Shown in pieces: positions 12,010-23,231 of a stretch of 64,000 nucleotides of DNA; the stretch's first letter is position 1; each line of letters starts with the position of its first letter. The stretch covers positions 52,472,496-52,536,495 of the forward strand of contig NC_061805.1 of the NCBI RefSeq assembly GCF_021462225.1, read 5' to 3'. This DNA comes from Girardinichthys multiradiatus (taxonomy: Eukaryota; Chordata; Actinopteri; Cyprinodontiformes; Goodeidae). The notes below the pieces were generated by a model. It saw only the letters and a program-made list of their open reading frames with translations. It did no database searches and was not told the origin of the DNA. The position numbers were made by a program, and so were the translations under genes.

Positions 12010-12400
12010 TGTTGGAAGTGTCTCGCCATTTATCCATCCGCCCTCATAAGCTCCCAGGGTTCCAGGTAGAGGAACTGAATACATACATCCCTCTCCCAGC
12101 TACAGCTTCTCCTGGAAGATCCCAAAGTGTTCCCAGACCAGTAAGGTACAGGAAAACCTGTAGGTTGCTAGGCTTGTCTCACAGACTCCTCCCAGTGGGA
12201 CCTGTGGAAATCCTCCAAAAGGAGAGTCCTGATCAGGTGAACCACCTCAGCTGACTGCAGAGGGTCTACTCTTAGTTTCCCTAGATGAAGGAGCTCCTCA
12301 TCCTATCTCCAATCCAGAGTCCGGCCACCTTCAGCGCTTTCAATCATGCTGAAAACCTGACCTCAGGAGACTGTTGGTCACCGATTGGTTAGGGGGCGGA
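12010..12400 (-). repeat. very decayed LINE C-terminal fragment
   Basis: Words such as 'cccaaagtgttcccagaccag', 'tcacagactcctcccagtggg' and 'tatctccaatccagagtccggccacc' parallel the LINE fragment at 6640-6900 read in the same direction. Coding capacity is gone. Confidence 0.5.
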
Positions 12401-12886
12401 GTCACTATTCACAGCATATTTTAATATCTTCAACTGTTAAATCGTTGCACGTTGGGTTTATTGTGTATATGATCACTACAGCAAGCTAGCATTAGGTAGC
12501 ATTAGCTTACCCTCTCATGTCCTCTAGCTGGTACCGCTCCAGGGTCTAAAGGAAAAGGGGCATTATTCGGTCAAACATTCAGTACTGTTGAAGGTTGAGG
12601 GATTGCTGCAAAGTCAACACCAGTGACTGTCCACTGTCTCTACATGCTCATCCAGGAGGAGTGAATGCTGCAAGTCACTGACTGGATGCAATCTGCTGGG
12701 TTTCCTTAGATAGAAAAACTTTTTATCCAATTTGAATAAATAACTGAATCTGATTAATAGGAATGTATGAACCTGACTGTTGTGAAGAACCTTGAGATGA
12801 CATGTGTTGTGAATTGGAGCTATAGAAATAAACTGAATTGTCCAATGTCTGGTAGTGGATGTGATGCTGCAGTATTCCCAGAACTT

Positions 12887-13432
12887 TGGCTATGTTCACA
12901 CAAGCATCAAATCTGTTTTCTTGCTAAAATCAGATTTTTTTTGCGAGGTCATTCAAACTAATAATTAAATGCGACCTCGATCAGACTTCTGTCTGAACAG
13001 GTCACGACCCCAAAATGATTCGCTTGCGCAGGAGAATAATGACGTCCTACGGCAGCGTTCCATTTAGAGAAGTAGTAATGGCTGCTGGCCTCTTTGTTCA
13101 TTCAGCTGTTGAACAATGACAGTTGACAATATAATAACCACATCATAAGAAGACAAAGAAAGGTAAGAAAACTGAGAGCAAAGCTATTAACAACGGCCCT
13201 CTGTGGAGCAGTGATGAGAAGTCTGAGTGGATGCCAGTCGGAACCAGGACCATGATATAGAAGTTGGATGAAATCAGTCATGACTGTTCTGACTGCAGAT
13301 GTTTAAAAACTAGAAAGGAAATATGTATCCAGTTTGGATTTTTTTGGAGGTGAAAAGATCGGTACTGGGACGTTCTGTCCTGAAAAAGTCAGATATGGGT
13401 CGAATTTGCCTGCAGTGAGAATGAGCCTAAAT
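12887..13432. mobile_element. MITE-like DNA transposon remnant
   Basis: The left end 'ggctatgttcacacaagc' and the right end 'gcagtgagaatgagcc' are imperfect inverted copies of each other. Subterminal 'aaatcagattttttttgcgagg' is mirrored by 'cagtttggatttttttggagg' near the other end. No transposase is encoded. It looks like a non-autonomous cut-and-paste element. Confidence 0.5.
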
Positions 13433-13439
13433 TCTACCT

Positions 13440-15190
13440 TCAGTGGACTGCAGGAATGAACTATGGTCTGTTCCTTTAATGGACAGGCAGCTGTACTTCC
13501 TGCAGCAGCCATCAGATGGCAGCATAGTTCACTGTTGGTACCGGACCCAAACTTCTGCAGTTTTCAGCGTGAGGTGCAGCAGGTGTTCTTGGAGCATCAT
13601 GACATCATTATCAGGAAGTTGCCAGGATCTTCTGATGCACTCTGGGAAACTGAGTAATTGGATCAGGTCGGGGCAGATCTGTCTTCACGTTTCTCCTCCT
13701 CTTCCCTTCGTCTCCTTTGAGCTCTGTAGTTCTGAGAACAAACAAACATCTGCTAATTGGACCTGTCTGAATAGAACATCATAACAACCTCAGCTGAACG
13801 TTCAGTTACATTCATCAGCCTTCATGTGACAACACTAAAAATAAACACGCTCGATGGCTTCATGGATCACAGACTGCTCTGAGTGAGAAGGTTACTGAGC
13901 CGGTCCATCTCATTAGGAACAACCTCACATCCAGATGGAGTTCAGTTCAACCCAATCATACAGACAGATTCAGAGTCAGTTACAGCCAATCCAATACAAT
14001 CCAGGTTCTAAAAGAATGCAGTCAGGTTCTGTTTGACTTGAAGCCTTCACTCATACTGATCATCCATGAAGCAACAATGGAGAGGAAAACTGTCCTCCAC
14101 CAGCAGAACCAGGACCTGGTGCAATGTGAACGGCCATCTGCAGCAACACTTTGAGAAGACAGAACAGACACAGAAGCACTGATCCAGGAGCACTTTCTAT
14201 GTTAATGGAAAAGTTAAGAGTTGATGCAGTAGTTGCTCCTTTAGTGGCTTCATCTAGGAAAAAACTCTATGGGAGGAAAAACAGAGAACATCTAGTTAGT
14301 CGCAGCAATAGTGTGACAGAGGGTTCGTCTACTGCTGCTAATAACATGATGTTACTGGCAGCAGGAAGGTGCCACAGCTAAACAGAATGACAGGCCAGGT
14401 GTAGCTTCTATAAAGAGAAAAAAGAGAGAGAGAACATAAAGCCACAACAGCAGATAATAAATAGTTGGAGAGTAGTAGGAGACAGTAGCAGAGTGAGGAA
14501 AGGTGATCAATATGTCCTGCAGAGTCGGGTGCAGTGCCCGCCATAGTGCCATCGGACAAGGAGGAAGAGCTAATTTGTCTTTGGACAAACAGAGAGCAAA
14601 GAAGGTGGTGTATAAGGCCATTAAACCAGACTAAGGATGAAGAAGGAGGAAACGCCTGTCAGCGCGGGGCAGAGAGTAGCAGTGATGCTGCCTGTCATTG
14701 CGACAGGTTGCTCGGAGCACAGTCACATATAAAACAGTTCGATGTAAAGACTTTTCCTGCCTTTTTTTGTGTGACACCGAGTAGGGGGGTGTCCGGTGGA
14801 ATCAAGTTAGCCTGACTACATAGGAGCCTTAAGCCTATAGCACCATAACTACAGAGATAGCTCAAGATAACCCGAGTTTGGCATTTGTTTTCTGCTGCAG
14901 GACGTCCTGTTTGGGAAGGCTTCCTGTTACAGGTTTTCTTCCAGTGTGTCTAAGGTTGTTAGCTTAGCATTAGCTCTAGCACTAGCATGGCTAGTTCAGG
15001 CCACATTTTCTTCTCCCTCTCCAGCTCTGCTCCTCCTCTCTCCTGCTCCGTGTCTCAGATGTGGAGTTACTTCGCTGTCTCTTTTGGTGATAATAATACA
15101 TGTAATAAATGTATTCTCTTTATAGTTACAGGATTGAGGGCCGGAGGCCCGGCTATGCTTTGAGAGCCGAGGCCACTTAGCCCGCACAGC
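13440..15190. other. intergenic, nothing recognised
   Basis: Short open frames on both strands (60-113 codons) have no family signature and no convincing splice context. A G+A-rich stretch occurs at 14,400-14,660. Confidence 0.4.
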
Positions 15191-16012
15191 ACCACCGAGG
15201 GTATGTCAAGTCAAGTCAAGTTTATTTATGTAGTGCTTTTCAGCAACAATGAGGACAAACATTACAATGATACAGAAAATCAAATCAAATGACATTAATA
15301 ATCCTTGGTAAGAGCTGGTTCTGATCCAATCTTTCTAATAGAGGTAATTAGCTCATGAAGTCCTCTGTGGTAAGAAATTCATTCTGTGCTAGAAGAAAAA
15401 TGTTAATATTAATCCTTGAGGTCGCTGGTATAAAACAGTTTTAGTCCAAACTTTTTAAATACTAATAATGTTTGACTGTCACTGGTTTGATATAGTAATA
15501 ATAAAATAATCTTAAATAATTTCTGGTCATTGGTGTAAAAACAGGTTTAGTCCAAATTTTTAAATACTAACAATAATTGGCTTTTGCTGGTAATCCTTCT
15601 GAGAAATCTGAAAATCTATAAAAAGTAATGAAATCACACATTTAGGTAAAGTAAGATAGAAAACCTCAGCAGAGGTAAGCAACACACACATAAGTAAAGA
15701 TTCATGAAGGATACGGTGGAATCTGGAGGGTGTAAATATATAAATGTCTGAGTGTGTTTGCAAGAATTAAATTATCAACACTGATAGAAGCATCATTGTC
15801 CTTGAGAAGAGAGGTGGAAGTTTTATCAATCATTGTCCTATCAGCATACAGCTGGTAGGGAAGTGCTGGGGAAGAGCGTCGTGTTCATATAACATCCAGG
15901 AGATATTTTATTGATAGCCAGCTAGCAGAAGTTGCCAAGGCCACATTGGGACGCCAGATTTAGAGAAACAATAAATGTTGTGGTTCAGGCAGTTGTTAAT
16001 TTCCAACCACCT

Positions 16013-16729
16013 TAATGGTGCGTTCACACCGAATGCGGATTCTGTGAATATTTTGCCTCATTTGTGCGCTTTTGCCTGCTTGACTTGCCACATAAACTCC
16101 GCGTTGCCATTTGGCAACAAGCGGCAACGCTTCGCCGCATCATCAAATAGGAGGAGCTTCTATCTGCTGCTTGCTGGTTTCAACTGAACATGGCGGACAT
16201 GGATTTCACAGATAATCACGGTGTTTTACCTGTGGAGAGCCGAAAAATGCCGCCGACATCAACGTCCCTGGGTTCACCAGATTTTTCAGGGACGGGAACA
16301 GTTCAGAGATTATCACCACCTACTCCAGGAGCTGCGTCTGGATGATGGACGATTTCAACAGTACCTCCGTCTATGCAGGACCCAGTTCGAAGATCTGCTG
16401 TCCTGACGAATCGGCCTCCGGGACACCAACTACCGGCGCTTTATCCCCGCTGCTGAACGCCTGTCCATCTGTCTTCGGTGAGTAAATAAATCTCAGCTAG
16501 TTAGTTGAGTCATACAACTCAAACACTGAAAACAGCTTCTTCTCCGCTGCGGTCCTTCACTCACAGCCACACCCACCTCTCCTGCTCCGCTCAGCGCGTT
16601 TGCACCGCGTCTTTGTCTCCTTCGCACCGCCTTGCACCGCTCCGCTCCTGAACGCGCCTCTACATAGGGATAACATGTAAATCGGCCGATCCTACCGCAG
16701 AATCCGCGTTCGGTGTGAACGCACCATTA
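16013..16729 (+). mobile_element. Harbinger-type non-autonomous transposon
   Basis: Terminal inverted repeats are clear: 'tggtgcgttcacaccgaatg' at the left and its near-perfect reverse complement ending 'gttcggtgtgaacgcacca' at the right, with one mismatch over about 29 bases. The trinucleotides TAA and TTA flank it, as expected for the TWA targets of PIF/Harbinger elements. Inside, 16,221-16,406 encodes 'RRHQRPWVHQIFQGREQFRDYHHLLQELRLDD' followed by 'FQQYLRLCRTQFEDLL', the N-terminal region of a HARBI1-like nuclease. The rest of the nuclease is deleted. It inserted into the copy 2 repeat. Confidence 0.85.
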
Positions 16730-16824
16730 GTTTTACTGGTGTGTCTCAATTGCGAATCCAAATAGCCAAATTTCTGGTATTTTCCGCAGATCTGGAGCGA
16801 ACAACTTCTCCAAGATTATATCTT

Positions 16825-17223
16825 TTAACCTCTGAGTCCAACCGCTGCCAGGCTGCGATTCTGTTCAAGAATCGTGTCCAGCTTGTGATTCTGCTCTCTT
16901 AACATTTCAGTCTGAGTGTTGATCGCTCTACAGACTCCATCTAACATCGCAGGCAGCTTTGGGACGCTTTGAACAGCCGCCCACGTTTTGCGAATCACTC
17001 GATAAGCCAGGTAACCACCAACTCCAAAAAGCAGAAATCCTGTTCTCAAAAGTCCAAATATGTAGACATTTTCTACGTCCTCGACCGACATCGTAGTCAA
17101 GAATCCATTGTGTTTCCAGAGAAGAACGTCCCGTCTGGACAAGAGGGTCTCCTTTACCCTGTCTTCCCGTAGGAAAATCTTTGTATCAATTACGTTGAGA
17201 GACCAGCTGATCAAATCCATCAT
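16825..17223 (-). CDS. 132-residue membrane/coiled-coil protein of a repeat family
   Basis: I do not recognise this family. Residues about 1-50 are charged ('LREDRVKETLLSRRD'). A hydrophobic segment at about 55-72 ('LLRTGFLLFGVGGYLAYRV') is a likely membrane span. After a basic turn, 'AINTQTEMLREQNHKLDTILEQNRSL' has the spacing of a short coiled coil. The start ATG at 17,223 is the first in frame. A broken paralogue lies at 3083-4051 with the same block order, so selection or recent amplification has kept the ORF in at least one copy. Flanking repeat structure suggests it is carried by a retroposon-like element rather than being a host gene. An integral membrane accessory protein is the most I can infer. 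Confidence 0.5.
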   Translation of the reverse strand: MMDLISWSLNVIDTKIFLREDRVKETLLSRRDVLLWKHNGFLTTMSVEDVENVYIFGLLRTGFLLFGVGGYLAYRVIRKTWAAVQSVPKLPAMLDGVCRAINTQTEMLREQNHKLDTILEQNRSLAAVGLRG

Positions 17224-17676
17224 TTAAAAGTTTGGAGGCTCTGAGAAAAATACAGACAAAAAGCAGAAGCAGAGATCAGCAGGGAGGGAAAGAAAACATT
17301 CATGTCTTCCACCGAGAGCAAGAGAAAAACAAAACTCTTAGCTCTTTATACAGTAGCAGATCCTCCAGCACAGCCTGCGAGCCGGGGCCTCGGGGTGGCC
17401 GGGTAACATGACCCATGTTACTGTGGGCGGGGATCTAGAACTATGTTCAGTGACACACCTGCTGACAAGCTGACTCTGGTAATTGGCAGCTTCATAGTCA
17501 GAAATGTGGCACTAGAGACACCAGCGACCATAGTCAGGAGAGAAAGAAAGCCCTAATTAGCGATGCTAGTGCTAAGCTAGCGACTTTTAAACACAGAAAA
17601 AAGGGGTTCCCATCCAGGTCTGTGTTAGCTGCAGGTTCAGGTAATGTGTGGGTGTCCTGCAGTGTGTGTGCATTAC

Positions 17677-17798
17677 CTGCAGGTTCAGGTAATGTGTGGG
17701 TGTCCTGCAGTGTGTGTGTCGAGCCGCCGTCTCTCTATAGAAGAACTTGCTGCAGAGTCGACACACGAACCCATGAACTGGAACCACAAAGCTGCTTC
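17677..17798 (-). CDS. ciz1: ciz1 exon: matrin-type zinc finger
   Basis: CIZ1 is a nuclear zinc-finger protein acting in DNA replication and nuclear-matrix anchoring. This exon, after a 'gtctgtgcag' acceptor, reads 'SSFVVPVHGFVCRLCSKFFY' and continues 'RETAARHTHCRTPTHYLNLQ'. That is a C-x2-C...H-x-H/C matrin-type finger corresponding to CIZ1's C-terminal 'MGYICRICHKFYHSN...HCKSLGHFENLQ'. It ends at a GTAATG donor. The last 40 bases or so are tandemly duplicated just beyond the donor. Exon phase agrees with the exon at 17912-17963. Confidence 0.85.
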
Positions 17799-17911
17799 CT
17801 GCACAGACACAGTCCAGCTAACGATGGATCCATTTGTTTCAGGCTGCTGAATTTTGTCACATATCAGAGATGGTAAGTGTCCACAGGGGGGCGCCACACA
17901 GAGGTAGTTAC

Positions 17912-17963
17912 CGTATGTCAGCTGAGGGTCAGACTCTTCCTCTGGCTCTTTGGGATTGACTGG
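17912..17963 (-). CDS. ciz1: ciz1 short exon
   Basis: The exon reads 'PVNPKEPEEESDPQLTYG', with the last Gly codon completed across the intron by the next exon ('GSSFVV'). Acceptor 'cctttacag' and donor GTAACT flank it. The block corresponds to the region of CIZ1 just before its last zinc finger ('SPNTAYG'). Confidence 0.75.
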
Positions 17964-18058
17964 CTGTAAAGGACGGGTGAATCCATGTCAGTGTCTGAGA
18001 ACGTGTTTCAGATTTTAGAACTGCAGACTAAAGCGGCACCAACCTCTGATAATACAAC

Positions 18059-18187
18059 CTCAGATTGTTCCGTATCTTCATTTTCATCTACCACCTCAAC
18101 ATCTTCTTCTTCTTCCTCCTCCTCCTCAAAGCAGCCAAGAGCATCCACTGTGATTAGCTCCTCCTCCTGGCCCTCCTCCAGCTGCAC
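18059..18187 (-). CDS. ciz1: ciz1 acidic exon
   Basis: The exon reads 'VQLEEGQEEELITVDALGCF' then a run of eight Glu and 'DVEVVDENEDTEQSE'. CIZ1 has the same 'ITVDAVGCFE' block followed by a long acidic stretch. The acceptor 'acctgccag' is good. The donor is either GTTGTA at this end or GTTGGT 18 bases on; both keep phase 0. The glutamate run appears on the plus strand as the 'tcttcttcttcctcctcc' tract. Confidence 0.8.
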
Positions 18188-18280
18188 CTGGCAGGTAAAA
18201 AACAGATGCTGACAGTGACTTCAACAGCTTCTGCTTTAAATTCTCAAAGCATATGTTGCTCTCTGCTGCCCTCTGCTGAC

Positions 18281-18385
18281 CTGCTGCTTGTGGTCTGCAG
18301 ACTTTATGTGCTCCACAAACTTCCTGGGTGTCCTGAAGTGTCTCTGACAGACTGGACAGAAGGGTCGCCCCTGCCGTTTGCTCAC
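18281..18385 (-). CDS. ciz1: ciz1 zinc-finger exon
   Basis: The exon begins 'VSKRQGRPFCPVCQRHFRTP' and continues 'RKFVEHIKSADHKQQ'. This is a C-x2-C...H-x5-H matrin-type finger closely matching CIZ1 'FCTVCNRYFKTPRKFVEHVKSQGHKDK'. Boundaries are a CAG acceptor and a GTCAGC donor. The next intron upstream (18,386-18,573) is only 188 bases and about two thirds of it is a CA repeat. Confidence 0.88.
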
Positions 18386-18390
18386 CTGGA

Positions 18391-18519
<129 letters not shown>

Positions 18520-18573
18520 GAGGAAGACTCCCAACCTGCAGCTTGGACTCTGGAAGACTCTCTGCTCTCTCAC

Positions 18574-18651
18574 CTTGTGTTGTTTCGTTCGTCTGTGGAT
18601 GATGATGTCACCAGTGAAGTGGTTCTGGCAGGTGTCACACCAACGACGTGT
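18574..18651 (-). CDS. ciz1: ciz1 zinc-finger exon
   Basis: After a 'caccctcag' acceptor the exon reads 'TRRWCDTCQNHFTGDIIIHR' and 'RTKQHK', ending at GTGAGA. It matches the CIZ1 finger 'RRWCNTCQLYYMGDLIQHRRTQDHK'. The Cys pair and His pair are intact. Confidence 0.88.
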
Positions 18652-18844
18652 CTGAGGGTGGCGCCCCCTACGGGCAGACATTGGTTGATCTCTCACTGCC
18701 TCACATAATGAACTTGTGTTTCTACTTGTTGGATCTCAGTTTGATACAATCTGTTCTGTTGCTGAGGTCTGAACATGCTGTAAGAGTCGCAGGAACTGCA
18801 CACTGAAACATCTCCACACTAACAAATAAAATCTGTGACTGCAC

Positions 18845-18939
18845 CTGTCCAGCAGGGGGCATACATTCAGCTGGATGCTCTGAGTGATGTCCTGCAGCTT
18901 GCTCAGGTGATCTCGCCCTGACAGGTGCTCCTGAAACAC
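18845..18939 (-). CDS. ciz1: ciz1 exon, finger C-terminal half
   Basis: The exon reads 'VFQEHLSGRDHLSKLQDITQ' and 'SIQLNVCPLLD', completing the finger whose Cys half ('HCHVCNLTCRSLQ') is encoded by the exon at 19595-19723. CIZ1 has the equivalent 'EFQDHMSGPQHQQRLGEIQHMSQACLLSLLP'. Acceptor 'gctgtccag' and donor GTGCAG are present. Confidence 0.85.
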
Positions 18940-19279
18940 CTGGACAGCAGACAATAAATATTTCTATAGAATTATTGGTTTATTTTTTGTGTTTATTTTA
19001 TGTAAATTATGTTTGTGTATTAGTTGCCAGTCTTATTTTTTCCTGTCTCACACTTTTACATGAAATGAACATATATTGTTGTCCATGAAACTAAACAAAA
19101 TCAGCTGATTTTAACTTTTATTTTCATTCAATAAAGTTAACTGAAGGCAAACCTGCCTCTCACAACATGGCCGATACGTGAAAGTATCGTTTCTGTGCTG
19201 CAACAAAGCCAACATGGTGCCTTCTGTTTTTAGAGCTTTATAAACAGCACTTAGGATTTTCCTTAACATTCTGGATTTT

Positions 19280-19535
19280 ATTTTGGCTCAGTAGGAAGAG
19301 TAGTAGGAAGAGTAGTCGTCTTGCAATCGGAAGGTTGTGGGTTTGATTCCAGCTTCCTCCTGCTGTATATCGATGTGCCCCTGGGCAAGGCACTTAACCT
19401 CAAGTTGCCTACCGATCTGTGTATCGGTGTATGAATGTGTGAGCGTTAGTGAGTGTGATTGGGTGAATGTGGCTCTAGTGTAAAGCACTTTGAGCGGTCT
19501 CTATGACTGGAAAAGCTCTATATAAGTTCAGTCCA
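19280..19535 (+). repeat. tRNA-derived SINE
   Basis: Starts with 'ggctcagtaggaagagtag' (A-box-like region), has 'tgggtttgattcc' (B box), the teleost SINE core 'cctgggcaaggcacttaacc', and ends 'gctctatataagttcagtcc'. It is inserted in a ciz1 intron. Confidence 0.85.
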
Positions 19536-19594
19536 TTTAGCATTTTGAAATCACAAAGACGAGGAGCAGCGTGAAGAAGAGGTGTGTTTCTCAC

Positions 19595-19723
19595 CTGTAG
19601 AGAGCGACAGGTGAGATTACAGACGTGACAGTGGAGAGCAGCTGTATGCCTGTCTGTCTGACCAAACTCCCTGCTGTCACTGCTCTGCTGGATGGTGACC
19701 TTCAGAGAGCCCACGCTCTGTAG
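19595..19723 (-). CDS. ciz1: ciz1 exon, upstream part of first finger
   Basis: The exon reads 'LQSVGSLKVTIQQSSDSREF' then 'GQTDRHTAALHCHVCNLTCRSLQ'. The 'GSLKVTIQQSSDSREF' block precedes the first CIZ1 finger, and 'CHVC' supplies its Cys pair. Acceptor 'tatctgcag' and donor GTGAGA flank it. Further upstream ciz1 exons (Gln-rich N-terminal region) should lie beyond about 19,800, but I could not delimit them. Confidence 0.8.
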
Positions 19724-20059
19724 CTGCAGATACGTTGCAAACATGTCTATTACATGCTAACAACATATGAACATGCCTTGGAGCCAGCAGGACCGAACAT
19801 CCTCACCTGAATTGCTCGGCTCTGTTCTGCTGCTCCCTGCGGGTCAGAGCCAGAACCATCTGATAAAACAGAAACAGCATCAAAAACAAACCCTGAAGTG
19901 TGATAAACGTCTCATAAATGTTACCGTCACACACCTCCAGCTGGGTCACATGACCTGGGAGCTTTGGTTCGACTGTGCAGAGCTGCAGAGGCCTCATTTC
20001 TGCAGGAAACACATTCAGCGAACACAACAGGAGCCAAAATGAAATATGTTAATAACTGC

Positions 20060-21870
20060 ATGGAAATAAATTAAGAACATTATTTTACTTTGATGTAGAA
20101 AATATGTTAAATAAAGCAATTGCGTTTCAAACCTGGGATGTATGTCTTTCTATAAATTATATTTCTGAATAAAGATCCTGTAGAACTTTAGTTTTCAACT
20201 TAATCTTCAGAATGATCATCTAAAAATATTCTACTCATTGAACCGAATTATCTGGTTTCAAAATTAAAGAAGATTCCTGATGGAGACATGGAACCAAACT
20301 GACCCATTCTCTCTTGATCTCTTCAACTGACTCTCTCCTGAACCTCCATTAGGACCCGGGCCTCCTGCTTGACTTCGCCCATCAGTTCCTCTCGCTACAC
20401 CCGCGGTGGAGCTACGGCAGTGTGGCCTGATGTCGGAGCTTCCTAATGCCTGAAGGATCCACACAGACGTTCAGGTGGTGAAATGGATCAGCAGATCGAG
20501 GGTGCGTTTGTTTTACAGACCTGCTGAGCTGGGAGCAGCACCCTCTGTCCAGGACTCACTGGGAACCGAACCTTCGCTACACCACCTCCCGCTGCAGGAA
20601 GGAAACACCTGGTGGAGGAGACGAGGGGGGCAGGAAAGATGACGGTCAGAGTTCAAACAGGAACAACCAATCGACGCATATCGTCATGGTTACGTCCCAG
20701 CAGGGAATAACATTTTCATTCATCGTTCACCTGTCCGTCCTGCGGGTTTGTCTGACCATGATGACCTCTGCACCTGCAACAGAAACAACGTTTTTATCCA
20801 TTAAAACATGAACTTCCAGCAACGTGACAGCCTCGTTTAATGAACCACATTTTAACTAGAAAAAACATGTCTAACAATCAGTAAGAATCGGTAAATAACT
20901 GATTAGTTATGGTGTTTGAACACCAAAGAGAATCCGGTAGTCCTATGGACAAGTATTACTTTTTAATCGACATGTCTGAAAAATGTCCATACCGAATGCG
21001 TTGAACTCCTAAAGTTTTTAAGAAGTTAGAAACATATTTCTGTCCTCATAACAAGACCAAATTAACGGACAGATATTAACATTTACCCCCAACTAATATA
21101 TAATATAATATAATGAAATAACCAGTCAAAAATCTCATTAAATGTTTTTGATTTTCAAACAGAAAATACTGATTTTATGTTTTTGATGTCTGATGTTTTC
21201 GTTTTATTTTTCTCCTCTTGCCAGCAAAACTTACCGTGATAACCGGGAATCAAATCTTAAACTGTGAAATGATTTATGATTTCATTTAGCTCACCTGAGT
21301 GCTCCAAGCTAGCTATGCTAAAGATGAACAGACTGCATCTGGTTGTCTGTGAGGTGCTGTATCGCCCTCTGTCGGAGGGGAGGAAGACTGCAGCGCACTA
21401 AAAGCTGTGGATCCTTTAAGTCAGTTATTTATTTTCCACAGAAGACCTTTTCTAGAGGCCTTATGATAAAACTGTCTCATAAAATGTATAACTCTATAAT
21501 AAATATATTTTTTGTAGTCTTTTGCACAGAAAAAATACAAAATCTAACAAGTAAATCAATCCTCTAAATGTTATTGTATGACTTAGTCTGTAAAAAAAAC
21601 GTCAAAATATTAAACATTATGTTATTACGAAATGTCTAATAATTTTCTAATTATGTTTCAAAATTTTTACAGTATATTTTCATCAGTCAGACCTCCTCTT
21701 CCTCCTCAGCTTCAGTGAAGCATCTTTCTACTGCACATGCTCTGCTTTGCACTCCACACTGTGTCACATCACGTTCAAAGGTTATTAAGTACTGCCGGGT
21801 CCGTAGAACCTGGTTTGAAGCACAGTTCCGAGTGATTGATGTCTGGGTTTGACCTTTGACTCCCTGAGTG
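20060..21870. other. probable ciz1 5' region and intergenic
   Basis: 20,260-20,640 is GC-richer with several short minus-strand open blocks that could hold N-terminal ciz1 exons, but none is recognisable. 20,880-21,300 and 21,430-21,670 are AT-rich without features. Confidence 0.3.
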
Positions 21871-21877
21871 TTTGAAG

Positions 21878-22452
21878 ATGGAGAGCGTCATGATAACAGC
21901 TCAGCTAACGTTTACAGGTTTATTTTTAGATGTTTCTGCTGAGGAACAAGATGTCACAGAACTCACTTCCCACAGTGAGTGGGATAGTGAATGTTTCCTG
22001 GCTGCTCTGGGGTCGTTGGATCCTCTCTGGGACCAGGTGAGAAAAATTCCTGGTCCTGCTTAGCTCTGCCAAACAGGAAAGTGACAGTTATCTTCTCACT
22101 CTATTCCTGTGTTTTAGCTCAGCCATCTGCTGGAATATTCAGAGCCTTCAAACATTTACAGCTCCAGTTTTCAGGGGTTGGGCTCCCATTTTAACCCAGT
22201 AAAACCAGTGAAGAGCAGAGCTAACTGGAGCTCTAGTTGCTCTGCAGTGTTTCCCAGCATTTAATGTATTCACCACATGTTGTTTCAACTTCCTCTCAGA
22301 CAGACAGTGAGGATTTTATTCCTTCTGCTGGCCTCAGACGAAAACTTAACTTCCTGATGTCTGAATCTGGTGCAGATGGAGAGTCGTGGCCGATGCTGCC
22401 TATCGGAAAGAGTCTGAGAAGGTTTCTGTCAGAATTTATGAACCAGATTTAG
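21878..22452 (+). CDS. candidate two-exon gene, about 103 residues, unrecognised
   Basis: Exon A (21,878-22,036) opens with ATG and ends at a consensus 'gaccag|gtgaga' donor in phase 0. Exon B (22,300-22,452) follows a 'cttcctctcag' acceptor, also in phase 0, and ends at TAG. Exon A encodes an acidic segment ('SAEEQDVTELTSHSEWDSEC', then 'FLAALGSLDPLWDQ'). Exon B encodes 'TDSEDFIPSAGLRRKLNFLM' and ends 'SLRRFLSEFMNQI'. Matching phase, good splice signals and protein-like composition support a real gene or the 3' end of one. I do not recognise the family. A further splice-bounded block at 22,879-22,981 ('QQLWFSTKYGGKIPPNPDPK') could belong to this or another transcript. Confidence 0.4.
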
Positions 22453-22878
22453 TCTGAGAGGAAAATTAAAACCATCCTGCTTTCCTTTCTTTGTTCAAGT
22501 TTCCTAAATTTCTGTAAACCAGCCTTGCCTCTGCAGTATATATGCTTTTAGCTCATGTTTAACGTCCTCGGAGGTTCAGAAGGTTTTGGAGTCTGGAAAT
22601 CCTTGCTGGTTTTTATTCCCTCCACCCTTCAGCGTTTGTCTGAAGGATCCCACTGAAAGTTTGGATTTTTAACATTTCAATAAGTCTTCAGCATCCTCAG
22701 TCTCCCCCTTCCCATGAAAGTAAAACACAGACATGAATTTAAACTTCTGTAGTTTATTATAATAGTAAAAACAGAGGATTGTGTTTTACAGGGTTGCAGA
22801 TAACAAATTAGCTGGTTTCTCATCTGGTGATACAAACTCCCACTGAGATCCAGATTCTTCTTTCTCTAACCAACCCAG

Positions 22879-22981
22879 AACTAATGACACTCAGCAGCTC
22901 TGGTTCAGCACGAAGTATGGCGGGAAAATTCCTCCGAATCCTGATCCGAAGCTGGAACATGTTGGAATTACCTGGATGAAG
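22879..22981 (+). CDS. candidate isolated exon
   Basis: Bounded by a 'ccaacccag' acceptor and a 'gatgaag|gtgaga' donor, it encodes 'TNDTQQLWFSTKYGGKIPPN' and 'PDPKLEHVGITWMK'. The composition looks protein-like, but I cannot name a family or find the neighbouring exon. The next sequence downstream is a Tc1 insertion. Confidence 0.3.
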
Positions 22982-23231
22982 GTGAGACCTCACAGAAACC
23001 AGATAGGAAGTGTTTCCGGGTCAGAGTTCAGTCTGTAATAATCTGAAAAATAGACTCCGCCTCCCATCTGTGAAGAACGTCAAGAAACAGCAGTTTTTAT
23101 TTTGAAAAACTGAACTTCTTCAGGAAACCCAAACCTGACGAACCTCCAAGCAGCTGAATACATCCTCAGAGAATAACTGCAATACATGGATGAGCACAGA
23201 TACAGCTCCACCCTGCCTCCCCACTAAAATA

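Larger units (their letters stand above)
15200..17340 (-). repeat. copy 2 of the membrane/coiled-coil ORF repeat
   Basis: The second and better preserved copy of the repeat at 2755-3960. The low-coordinate end carries 'tcaagtcaagtcaagtttattta' (15,208-15,230), a tandem 3' tail like that of LINE/SINE elements. Shared non-coding sequence around 15,790-15,960 precedes the ORF 3' end. The repeat is interrupted at 16,013-16,729 by a Harbinger derivative. The intact ORF is at 16,825-17,223. Confidence 0.6.
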
